From: JAGQIB01 sp041393395
GTDB lineage: Bacteria > ARS69
Reading direction: 5' to 3'
Length of the DNA: 64,000 bases
Assembly: GCA_041393395.1 (NCBI GenBank)
Contig: JAWKKG010000005.1
Location: forward strand, 372,001-436,000
The translations under genes and the position numbers were made by a program. Position 1 is the first letter of the stretch; each line of letters begins with the position of its first letter. Shown here piece after piece: positions 35,401-42,434 of this stretch. The notes beneath the pieces are model-generated. The model had not been told where the DNA came from. It saw nothing but the letters and a program-made list of their open reading frames with translations, and did not search any database.

Positions 35401-35851
35401 CGTCGTAGCCGTCGCCGTTCACGTCGCCGGCGGTGGCGACGTCCGTGCCGAATCCGTCGTTCGTGCCGCTCGAGCGGCTCCACGCGGGCGTCGGGTCCAC
35501 GCCGGTCGGCGATCCGTGATGCACGTACACCCACGAGAGCGCGGTGCTCACGCCGGGCGCGCCGATGATCACGTCCGAGTAGCCGTCGCCGTTGACGTCG
35601 CCGGCCGTGTGCACGGAGTGCCCGTACGCCTTCTCGCTCCCGCCCCCTTCGTGGGTCCACACGCCCGTGAGGGACGCGCGGGCCGGCGACGCCGCGAACG
35701 CGAGCGCGGCGAGGAGGAGCAGCAGGGTCGCGAGGAAGAACGTCAGCGGGAACGGAGACGGGGTCGAGCCCCGAAGCGTCGCCGGGGCCGGGGCCGGCGG
35801 GGCCGAGGTTCGGAACACGGCCGGGACCGATTCGGGGGTGCGGGTTCGCAT
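32420..35851 (-). CDS. Giant FG-GAP repeat surface protein with FlgD-like C-terminal domain
   Basis: The 1,143-aa secreted protein starts at ATG 35851, with GGAGG upstream. A basic N-terminus and hydrophobic segment (FFLATLLLLLAALAFAASPARA) form the signal. About a dozen FG-GAP/integrin-alpha repeats follow, with the core GDVNGDGYSDVIIGAPG and relatives (GDVNADGYDDFVVGATG, GDINGDGFSDFAVGAPT), i.e. one or two seven-bladed Ca2+-binding propellers. The protein ends in the FlgD/Ig-like domain (HPIPFRTATTIEFEI...VSWDGTDTLGRRVAAGVYF). The repeats give the DNA a visible periodicity of roughly 180-210 bp. Adhesion or surface display is the likely role. Confidence 0.85.
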   Translation of the reverse strand: MRTRTPESVPAVFRTSAPPAPAPATLRGSTPSPFPLTFFLATLLLLLAALAFAASPARASLTGVWTHEGGGSEKAYGHSVHTAGDVNGDGYSDVIIGAPGVSTALSWVYVHHGSPTGVDPTPAWSRSSGTNDGFGTDVATAGDVNGDGYDDVLICTPGWSNGQAGEGRVDLLFGSPTGVDETTFWRFETDEISALLKCAAYAGDVNADGYDDFVVGATGVSGNGGKVWLFLGNATHVPTLLWSQTGIAGTGLGSDVATAGDVNADGFDDFLIGARTSARVYVMLGGAGLPTLAGSLTSPTFVGLSAFGAAVSTVGDINGDGFSDFAVGAPTDSTDDYREGRVYVYLGNLGGTFNAPVWEYESNVKNAELGASVSFGGDINGDGYGDFLCAAPNLTAGQTAEGRLYAFYGDGFTLDANPIWTADGEAAPALLGRGLCTAGDVNGDGYADVIAGAPAWEDGGTFFDEGRVAIWHGGPDAPGYFATQTQGDQENALYGSALALGDFDADGFAEQVVGAADFDVSGLADAGRVWIYPGRPGLPATTPSLMFDGAAAGDRFGSDVANVHDVNGDGFDDLLVGVEGAMDLGGNVSGAAHLFLGSATGLGLTPAWTTSGESDAALYGHSVAWAGDVNNDGYADALVGSPGFEARGRAYCFLGGPGGLAATPCWTFTGDLEDAQVGFDVAGLGDINHDGFGDVIVGGPFYTPDAATQGGAWVFLGNDSGLDAIPVWKLFGPAESAFGYAVCGGDYDGDGIADAAIGTPGFDGAGFTNGGKTEVFLSDGTNLNAAAWITRTGQQVDGRMGTVVAAADFDLDGRDELVTSQPYVWNGQTEEGQVLVYQTDPFAFYWGADGNSPLAWHGLAVATRDDVNGDGFPDILSGAPGFEDPLVHEGRAFVWIGNGTGVILHELAPGLDRAGQLVLSDQSRAIGLLGFGDGTSEVAVESLGRSPLGRDDVALEVEIKRWGVPFDGTGTFVSAFANTGAPGPNGSAVSLFQIAGGLSLDEGYRWRARHVSDHPYFTAPWFGDTGNAIGEHDFRTGLSTIVAVPEFGPRPAGTLALASHPIPFRTATTIEFEIARRGNVDLSVVDVSGRRVARLLSGLQPAGTHTVSWDGTDTLGRRVAAGVYFAVAEADGRREATRLVVLR

Positions 35852-36152
35852 GGGGGGATCCTCCGGGTCGTTGGCCCCCGCGAACCGGGGACAACGGGGG
35901 AACGCGCTCGGGGGTGGGGAGCGCACATGAGCCGGCGGCCGGGGCCGGCGGCGTCCGCGAGTTCCTGCCTGCCGTCCACCGCCCGCCGCCGCCCCGTCCG
36001 CGCTTCGGCCCCGTTCTCCGCTTCTTGGCAGCGTTGGCGCCCGCTGCCGGTCTCCGACGGCCCGTTCAAGCCCGTCTCCGGCGGACCCGATTTCCCATCA
36101 ACGGCCTCCGTCCCCCAGCGGAACCCCTCCCCCGCGCCCCGAGGTGCAAGCC
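35852..36152. other. Intergenic region between divergent genes, no gene seen
   Basis: This 301-bp stretch separates the FG-GAP gene (minus) and the FHA gene (plus). It is C-rich and carries the Shine-Dalgarno sites of both neighbours at its ends. I see no convincing promoter boxes, RNA or conserved ORF; an ORF at 35914-36168 is low-complexity P/R/A. Confidence 0.5.
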
Positions 36153-36557
36153 ATGCGTGACGGAATGACGGAGAAGAAGAACCGGACCCCGAGTTCGGTC
36201 GAGAACGCGCTCCCGATCTGGGAGCGGTTCCGGCCGTCGCTGGTCGTCGTGGAGGGCTCGCACGCGGGCGCCACGCTCGAGCTGAACCCGGCGCGCGCGC
36301 TGATCGGGCGCGGGCCCGGCGTGGACGCCGAGGTGCCGGATCCGGCGATGTCGCGCCAGCACTTCGTGATCGAGGCCGCGGAGGACCGCTGGGTCCTGCG
36401 CGACCTGCAGAGCACGAACGGCGTGATGGTGAACGGCAAGCGCGTGGACTCCGTGAGCCTGAAGCACGGTGATCGCGTGCGGGCCGGCGATCACGAGTTC
36501 CAGTTCCTGCTGGAGAAGGTCGAGCGCGAGCCCCGCACGTTCCGGATCGACGAATAG
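36153..36557 (+). CDS. FHA-domain protein
   Basis: The 134-aa protein has a single forkhead-associated domain: TLELNPARALIGRGPGVDAEVPD, then MSRQHFVIEAAEDRWVLRDL and QSTNGVMVNGKRV. The GR, SRQH and STNG motifs that bind phosphothreonine are intact. It lies 29 nt upstream of a Ser/Thr kinase gene, so it probably reads or scaffolds the kinase's phosphorylations. ATG 36153 is preferred; GTG 36144 would add three residues. Confidence 0.88.
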   Translation: MRDGMTEKKNRTPSSVENALPIWERFRPSLVVVEGSHAGATLELNPARALIGRGPGVDAEVPDPAMSRQHFVIEAAEDRWVLRDLQSTNGVMVNGKRVDSVSLKHGDRVRAGDHEFQFLLEKVEREPRTFRIDE

Positions 36558-36586
36558 TCGACCGCGGACGAACGGGAGTCCCGACC

Positions 36587-37867
36587 ATGGCCAAGGGTCG
36601 CACGACGCTCGGCAACTTCGAGGTCGTCACCGAGATCGCCTCCGGCGGCATGGGCACCGTGCTGCTCGCCGTGCAGACGTCCTTGAATCGCGCGGCCGTG
36701 CTGAAGAAGGCGCGGCCGGGGATCTTCGAGCTGGCGGAGCTCGAGCAGCGGTTCGAGAACGAGGCGCGCACGGCGGCGACGATCCACCACCAGAACGTGG
36801 TGGCGGTGTACGACTACTTCACGCACCGCAACGATCGCTACATCGCGCAGGAGTTCGTGGACGGCACGGACCTCGCGGCCGTGCTGCACGAGCAGGGCTC
36901 GATCCCGTGGCGCGTGGCGGCGCTGATCGCGCTGGAGGCGCTGCGCGGGCTGGAGGAGATCCACGCGGTCGGCACCGTGCACCGGGACCTGAAGCCCTCC
37001 AACATCCTCCTCGGCCGCCGCGGCGAGACGAAGATCGCGGACTTCGGCATTGCGATCGACCAGAAGGGCAAGGCGCTCACCACGCCCGGCATGCTCGTGG
37101 GCACGCCCGCGTACATGCCGCCCGAGCAGCTGCGCGGCGAGCGCATGGACGGTCGCGGCGATCTGTTCGCGTGGGGCGTGGTCGTGTACGAGATGCTCAC
37201 CGGCGAGCTGCCGTACCCGGAGCCGAGTGCCGGCGAGAACGAGACGCTGCTGCAGCGCATGGAGCGCGGCAAGCACGTGCCGGTGCGCCGACACACCGGC
37301 GACGTGCCGCACTGGCTCGCGGGACTGCTGCGCCGGTGCCTGCGCGGGAAGGCGCGGCGGCGCGTGGCGACGGCGCGCGAGCTGCGGCAGGCGATCGAAC
37401 GTCGGCTCGGGAACCCGTCGCCGGCGGACTGCCGCGCGGCGATCGCGTGCTGGCTGTGGGACGCGCAGGTGTTCCAGGCGAGGAAGCACGAGACGGTGGT
37501 GCGCGTGCGGCCGAGCCTGCCGCGGTCGCCGGCGCACCTGATCCGGACGGCGGTGCTGCTCGGGGCGGGGCTCGTGTTCTCCGCGGTGCTGCTGATCTAC
37601 TTCCTGCCGCCGAAGCATCTGACGTACGTGCCGGCGGTGATCGTGGATCCGGTGAAGAAGATTCCGCTGGACAGGTTGGAGGGGCTGGAGGCCGGGTGGG
37701 AGGCGGGCACGATTCCGGGGTTCGGGAAGGGGGCGGTGGAAGGTGAGGGTGGCGAGGTCTCGTCCCTCGGGGATCCGGAGGGGTTCGGCGCGGGGGTTGA
37801 GTCGGTGGCGGATGGTGGCCGCGGATCCGGGGCGGAGGAAGGTCTGCGGGCGGGCTCCGGCCGGTAG
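36587..37867 (+). CDS. Transmembrane Ser/Thr protein kinase (Pkn type)
   Basis: The 426-aa protein has a complete Hanks-type kinase domain: glycine loop IASGGMGTVLLA, lysine in AAVLKKARPG, catalytic loop HRDLKPSNILL, DFG in IADFGIAI, and PAYMPPEQLRG. One transmembrane segment (TAVLLGAGLVFSAVLLIYFL, near residue 325) and a ~75-residue glycine/glutamate-rich extracytoplasmic tail follow. It probably acts with the FHA protein encoded just upstream. A Shine-Dalgarno-like GAACGGGAG is present. Confidence 0.92.
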   Translation: MAKGRTTLGNFEVVTEIASGGMGTVLLAVQTSLNRAAVLKKARPGIFELAELEQRFENEARTAATIHHQNVVAVYDYFTHRNDRYIAQEFVDGTDLAAVLHEQGSIPWRVAALIALEALRGLEEIHAVGTVHRDLKPSNILLGRRGETKIADFGIAIDQKGKALTTPGMLVGTPAYMPPEQLRGERMDGRGDLFAWGVVVYEMLTGELPYPEPSAGENETLLQRMERGKHVPVRRHTGDVPHWLAGLLRRCLRGKARRRVATARELRQAIERRLGNPSPADCRAAIACWLWDAQVFQARKHETVVRVRPSLPRSPAHLIRTAVLLGAGLVFSAVLLIYFLPPKHLTYVPAVIVDPVKKIPLDRLEGLEAGWEAGTIPGFGKGAVEGEGGEVSSLGDPEGFGAGVESVADGGRGSGAEEGLRAGSGR

Positions 37868-37901
37868 GCGGCCGCGGGGCTCTTGTCGATTCGTGCAGTA
37901 T

Positions 37902-37919
37902 TGACCATTGATGTGGTCA
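37902..37919. promoter_or_regulatory. Inverted repeats upstream of abiE, likely autoregulatory operator
   Basis: TGACCA-ttgatg-TGGTCA is a perfect 6-bp inverted repeat 62 nt upstream of the AbiEi start. A second, imperfect copy (GATCAC...GTGGTC, about 37962-37980) lies right at the start codon; both contain ATT-G/C-ATGTGGTCA. AbiEi antitoxins are known to bind two inverted repeats in their own promoter, which fits this layout. Confidence 0.65.
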
Positions 37920-37981
37920 GTACGGCACAGATGGGCACATTCCACTTGCCAGAATGAGCTGAGATCACTATTCATGTGGTC

Positions 37982-38806
37982 ATGACAGCGCGATCGAGCA
38001 AGTCCCGGATCCTGACCGACTTCATGGCCTCCCATCCCGTCTTCACCCGGGAGGAGATCGTCGCCGCCCACACGGGAGCGGGTCGCAGCTCCCGCACCAC
38101 CACGAACCTGCTGGCCCGACACGTCGCCGGCGGGCGGCTTCTGCGGATCCGCCAGGGCCTCTACGCCACGGTGCCCCCGGGGGCGAGCGCTGATTCGTTC
38201 TCGCCGGATCCCTACCTCGTCGCGGGCCGATCGCGGGACGACGCCGTGGTCGCCTACCACAGCGCGCTCGCCTTTCACGGACGCGCGTACTCCACCTGGC
38301 ATCGCGTGCAGTTCCTCACGGCCGCGCGGGTCCGCTCGTTCCGGTTCCGCGGGTACGAGTTTCTCGGGATCCAGGCGCCGGCCGCCGTGCGCGACCTTCC
38401 GGACTTCGGCGGCGGCGTGCTCGTTCGTCCCCACGCCGGCGCGCAGTGTCGAGTGACCAGCCTCGAGCGCTGCTTCGTGGATCTTCTGCAGGCACCGGAG
38501 CACGGCGGGGACTGGGAGGAGATGTGCCGCTCCTTCGAGATGATCGAGTTCCTGAACGTCGATCTCGTGGTGCAGCTCACACTGCGGATGCAGTCGGCGT
38601 TGACGGTCTCGCGGGTGGGGTACTTCCTGGAGCGACATCGCACGACCTGGATGGTCGGAGATTCGCATCTCGGCGCACTGGAGTCGCGCGCGCCGGGTCA
38701 GCCGCGGTACCTGGATCCCCGTCGGGCCAGCGGAGCCCTCGATCGGCGCTGGAACCTCGTCGTGCCGGACTACGTGCGTGAGCGGGGATGGGAGGAGCCG
38801 CGGTGA
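37982..38806 (+). CDS. AbiEi-type antitoxin (type IV toxin-antitoxin)
   Basis: The protein (ATG 37982; GTG 37976 possible) has an N-terminal winged helix: PVFTREEIVAAHTGAG, LLARHVAGGRLLRIRQGLYATVP. The C-terminal domain of the AbiEi family follows (YHSALAFHGRAYSTWHRVQFLT, CRVTSLERCFVDLLQ). AbiEi represses its own promoter and counters the nucleotidyltransferase toxin without direct contact (type IV). Two inverted repeats lie upstream. The toxin gene overlaps the stop by 4 nt. AbiE systems also cause phage abortive infection. Confidence 0.82.
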   Translation: MTARSSKSRILTDFMASHPVFTREEIVAAHTGAGRSSRTTTNLLARHVAGGRLLRIRQGLYATVPPGASADSFSPDPYLVAGRSRDDAVVAYHSALAFHGRAYSTWHRVQFLTAARVRSFRFRGYEFLGIQAPAAVRDLPDFGGGVLVRPHAGAQCRVTSLERCFVDLLQAPEHGGDWEEMCRSFEMIEFLNVDLVVQLTLRMQSALTVSRVGYFLERHRTTWMVGDSHLGALESRAPGQPRYLDPRRASGALDRRWNLVVPDYVRERGWEEPR

Positions 38807-39771
38807 ACCTGACGATGGGGCAGCTCTCGAGAATCGCGGCCGAGACTCGATTCCGGGCGGAGCCGCTCGAGAAGGTGCTGCGCCTGCTCGATCTCCTGAG
38901 CGCCCTCGACTCGCACCCCTACCTCACGGATCGTCTGGCGCTCAAGGGCGGCACGGCGCTGAATCTGTTCGTGCTCGACCTGCCGCGGCTCTCCGTGGAC
39001 ATCGACGTGAACTACGTCGGCAGCGCGGGCCGGCAGTCCATGCTCGACGAGCGACCCCAGGTCGAGGAGGCGATCGGTGCCGTGTGCGCGCGACAGGATC
39101 TTCGCGTTCGCCGCGTGCCGGAGGATCACGCCGGTGGCAAGTGGCGCCTGACCTACGATCGCGCGCAAGGAGGAACCGGCACCCTGGAGCTCGATCTCAA
39201 CTTCCTGCTCCGAACCCCGCTATGGGTGCCGGAGCGGCGCGACTCCCCCGCTTTCCTCGGGGTTCAGGTGCGGGGCTTTCCCCTCTTGAATCCGCACGAG
39301 CTGGCCGCCGGAAAGCTGGCCGCCCTGTTCGGACGCAATGCGAGCCGCGATCTGTACGACGCGACGAGACTCCTGAAGGCCGAGACGTTCGACCCGCGAG
39401 ACCTCCGGCTCGCGTTCGTGCTGTACGGCGCGATGAACCGTCGCGACTGGCGGACCGTGTCGCTGGACCAGATCGAGATCTCGCCGAAGGAGGCGGAGCG
39501 AATGCTCATTCCACTGCTCCGCGAGGATCTTGCTCCGGAGCGCCACCGGATCGAATCCTGGGGCGACTCCCTCGTCGAAGAATGTCGCGAGCGGCTGGGG
39601 GCTGTCCTGCCGTTCGAGGCGGCCGAGGTCGAGTTCCTGGACCGGATCAATGACCATGGAGACGTGCGACCGGAGCTTCTTACGGAAGACGCGGATCTCC
39701 AGGAACGCATCCGGACCCACCCCGGGCTCCTCTGGAAGGCGACGAACGTGGCCAGGCAGCGGAGCCGTTAG
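38803..39771 (+). CDS. AbiEii-type nucleotidyltransferase toxin
   Basis: The 322-aa protein starts at GTG 38803, preceded by GGGAGGAG and overlapping the AbiEi stop. The nucleotidyltransferase core is intact: LALKGGTALNLFVLDLPRLS followed by SVDIDVNYV (GG...S and D-x-D). Further family blocks are LELDLNFLLR and PLLNPHELAAGKLAALFGR with SRDLYDATRLL. AbiEii enzymes inactivate growth by transferring nucleotides (for some members, to tRNA acceptor ends). The catalytic residues look complete, so the toxin should be active. Confidence 0.85.
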   Translation: MNLTMGQLSRIAAETRFRAEPLEKVLRLLDLLSALDSHPYLTDRLALKGGTALNLFVLDLPRLSVDIDVNYVGSAGRQSMLDERPQVEEAIGAVCARQDLRVRRVPEDHAGGKWRLTYDRAQGGTGTLELDLNFLLRTPLWVPERRDSPAFLGVQVRGFPLLNPHELAAGKLAALFGRNASRDLYDATRLLKAETFDPRDLRLAFVLYGAMNRRDWRTVSLDQIEISPKEAERMLIPLLREDLAPERHRIESWGDSLVEECRERLGAVLPFEAAEVEFLDRINDHGDVRPELLTEDADLQERIRTHPGLLWKATNVARQRSR

Positions 39772-39806
39772 TGCGCGGCGCCCCGAGTAGGCCCGTCTCT
39801 TTCCCC

Positions 39807-42434
39807 CTACCCTTCCCCCAGCACCGCCACCGCCCGCGCCTCCATCGTATCCGCCTCCTCGACGCTTCCCCTCGCGCGCACCACCGCGGCACACTCGCGC
39901 AGCGACTCGCCCACGCGCCGGTGATCCGGGCCGAGCGTCTCCTCGCGAATCGCGAGCGCCTCGCGCAGCAGTTCCTCGGCCTCGGCCAGACGTCCCTGTG
40001 CGTGCCGTAGTCGACCGAGATCGTGCAGCGGCAGCGCGGTCGCGGGATGGACCCGACCGTACGCTTCGTCTCGGATGCGCAGCGACGCCACGAGCAGCGA
40101 CTCCGCCTCCGCCAGCTCGCCGCGATCGAGATGCAGCTCCGCGAGTCCCGTCATCACGTTGGACGTTTGCGGATGCTCCGCGCCGAGCTCCTTCGTCAGG
40201 ATGTCCAGCGAGCGATGGAAGCGACGTTCCGCTTCGTCGGTGCGGCCCGTCGCCCGCAGCGCCCGCGCCAGGTTGTTCTGCGAGAACCCCACGTCGACAT
40301 GATCGGGCCCGAGCGTCCGCTCCTGGATCTCCAGTGCCCGCCGCAGCAGCGGCAGCGCGTCTTCACTTCGCCCCGTCGACTCGTAGAGCGTCGCCAGATT
40401 CGCGAGCTTCGCCCCGTGCTCCGGATGGTCGGGGCCGAGCGTCCGTTCGGTGATCTTCACGACGCGCTCCGCATACTCCGTCGCCTTCTCGAATCCGCCC
40501 CGCTTCCATTCGAACACCACGAACTCCGAGAGGCTCGCCGCCACGTCGGGATGATTCTCCCCGAACGCGGTCTCCCGGATCGCGAGCGCCTCGCCGAGAA
40601 GTGCCTCCGCCTCGTCCACGTCGCCGCGGCCGAGATGCGCGCGCCCCGAAAGGCTCACCGCGTTCGCATACCCCGCCGACAGCGTATCCCCCGCCGCGCG
40701 GTGGATCCGCCGCGCCCGCTCCAGTCGCGCCAGTGCCGCGTCGAACGCGCCGCCCTCCACCTCGTGCCGCGCGACATTCGTCAGCGCGAGCGCCACCTCC
40801 ACGTCGCCGGGGCCAAGCTCCGACTCGAGCATCGCCAGCGCCTCCTCGTGCCGAGCCCGTGCCGAATCCCGCTCACCCCGCACCGCGTCGAGCTGCCCGA
40901 GGTCCGCGAGCACGCGCGCCTCCGGTACCCCGCCGTCCGGATCGATCGTCCGGTACACGCGGTGCGCTTCGTCGAGCAGCGGCGCGGCCTCGTCGTAGAG
41001 ACCGAGCTGCGAGTACACTCCTCCGATCGTGTGCATCAGCCGCGCGTGGATCCTCGGCTGGTCGCCGAGCTCCTCGCGCACGCGCTCCGCGCCACGGTCC
41101 AGGATCTCGCGCGCCGTCACGCTGTTCCCCCGCGACTCTCCCGGATCCGACACGCGGAACAGTCCGATCATGAAATCCGACACCTGGTTCGCGCTCGCTT
41201 CGGCCGCCTGGGCTTCGATCCGACTTCGCTCGGCCCGCGCGAACAGCACGCTCATCCACGCACCGAACCCGATGAGGAGCACGACGATCCCCGCGGCGAG
41301 CGCCGCCGGCAGCCTGTTCCGGGCGACGAGCTTGCGGAGCAGGTACCAGGCGGTCGGCGGTCGCGCCAGGATCGGCTCGCCGCCCAGGTAGCGCTCGAGA
41401 TCGTCGGCGAGCGCGGCGACCGACTGGTAGCGTCCCTCCGGCGCCTTGGTCATGGCTTTCGCCACGATCGTCTCGAGATCGGAGTCGAGGACCGGGGCGC
41501 CGGGGGCGTTCATCGGTGCCGGCGCGTCGAAGCAGATCGCCTGGAGGAGTCGTACCGCCGACAGCGTCGGGTCGTGTGGCAGCCGCCCACAGAGCAGCTC
41601 GTACGCCACGACGCCGAGCGCATACACGTCGCTCCGGATGTCCAGGTCCCGCGCGATCCCGCTGGCCTGTTCCGGGCTCATGTAGGCGATCGTCCCGATG
41701 ATCTGGCCTTCCTGCGTGCGCAGGGTCTCGGAGAGATGCGCCCCTTCGATCGCCTTCGCGATTCCGAAATCGATGATGCGCGGTTCGGGCCCCTCGTCGC
41801 TCGGCACCACCAGGATGTTGGAAGGCTTGAGATCGCGGTGGATGACTCCCTTCTGGTGCGCATGGTGAGTCGCCCGGCACACCTGGACGAGCAGTCGCAC
41901 GCGCTCCTCGACCGTCAACGACTGCGTGCGGGCGTAGTCCGTGATCGGCGCGCCCCGCACGAGGTCCATCACGAAGTACGGGTTCCCCGCCTCGTCCGAG
42001 CCGGCGTCGAGGAGACGCGCGATCTGCGGATGCTCCATGCGGGCGAGCGAGTTGCGCTCCGCCTCGAACCGGGCCACGACTCCCGGGCCCGCCTCGGCGG
42101 CACGGATCACCTTCAGGGCGACTTCCCGCTCGACCGGTTCGGTCTGCCGGGCGCGGAACACACGCCCCATGCCGCCTTCGCCGAGCAACTCGACGATCTC
42201 GTAGGGCCCGATGCGGTCCGGCACGCCGCCGCCGAGAACAGCCCGCTCCACGCCTCGCGTGCGCAGGAGCGTGGCCGTCTCGTCGACGCCGAGGAGGCGA
42301 GTCGCCGCGGAGCGCAGAGCGTCGTCGTCCCGGCAGATCGTCTCGAGGTACTCGGCCCGCTCGTCCGTCGGGAGGGCCTCCGCCCGCTGCACGAGCTCCT
42401 TGAGCCGCGCGAACCGCGTCGGACCCATCGTCAC
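39807..42434 (-). CDS. Transmembrane Ser/Thr kinase with C-terminal TPR array
   Basis: The 875-aa protein starts at GTG 42434, overlapping the upstream stop (ATG 42428 possible). An N-terminal helical leader, typical of kinases paired with ECF sigma factors, precedes the kinase domain: LLGEGGMGRVFRAR, VALKVIRA, HRDLKPSNILV, IDFGIAKAI, YMSPEQASG. One transmembrane segment (LPAALAAGIVVLLIGFGAWM) separates it from ~450 residues of TPR repeats with the periodic phrase ERTLGPDHPEHGAKLANLATLY. The divergent ECF sigma gene at 45767 is of the family that accompanies such kinases. Confidence 0.9.
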   Translation of the reverse strand: MTMGPTRFARLKELVQRAEALPTDERAEYLETICRDDDALRSAATRLLGVDETATLLRTRGVERAVLGGGVPDRIGPYEIVELLGEGGMGRVFRARQTEPVEREVALKVIRAAEAGPGVVARFEAERNSLARMEHPQIARLLDAGSDEAGNPYFVMDLVRGAPITDYARTQSLTVEERVRLLVQVCRATHHAHQKGVIHRDLKPSNILVVPSDEGPEPRIIDFGIAKAIEGAHLSETLRTQEGQIIGTIAYMSPEQASGIARDLDIRSDVYALGVVAYELLCGRLPHDPTLSAVRLLQAICFDAPAPMNAPGAPVLDSDLETIVAKAMTKAPEGRYQSVAALADDLERYLGGEPILARPPTAWYLLRKLVARNRLPAALAAGIVVLLIGFGAWMSVLFARAERSRIEAQAAEASANQVSDFMIGLFRVSDPGESRGNSVTAREILDRGAERVREELGDQPRIHARLMHTIGGVYSQLGLYDEAAPLLDEAHRVYRTIDPDGGVPEARVLADLGQLDAVRGERDSARARHEEALAMLESELGPGDVEVALALTNVARHEVEGGAFDAALARLERARRIHRAAGDTLSAGYANAVSLSGRAHLGRGDVDEAEALLGEALAIRETAFGENHPDVAASLSEFVVFEWKRGGFEKATEYAERVVKITERTLGPDHPEHGAKLANLATLYESTGRSEDALPLLRRALEIQERTLGPDHVDVGFSQNNLARALRATGRTDEAERRFHRSLDILTKELGAEHPQTSNVMTGLAELHLDRGELAEAESLLVASLRIRDEAYGRVHPATALPLHDLGRLRHAQGRLAEAEELLREALAIREETLGPDHRRVGESLRECAAVVRARGSVEEADTMEARAVAVLGEG

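Noticed and set aside
32420..35851. Regular DNA periodicity that could suggest a CRISPR or tandem array
   Set aside because: The period (about 180-210 bp) follows the FG-GAP protein repeats inside one open frame; there are no short identical repeats with unique spacers. I saw no CRISPR array in the window.
33137..36160. 1,007-codon plus-strand open frame
   Set aside because: It is the mirror of the FG-GAP repeat gene; its regular 'VAVAVDVAGG'-like repeats are the antisense of the GDVNGDG codons.
35914..36168. 84-codon plus-strand open frame between the FG-GAP and FHA genes
   Set aside because: Low-complexity Pro/Arg/Ala product, no ribosome site, and it overlaps the FHA gene start in another frame.
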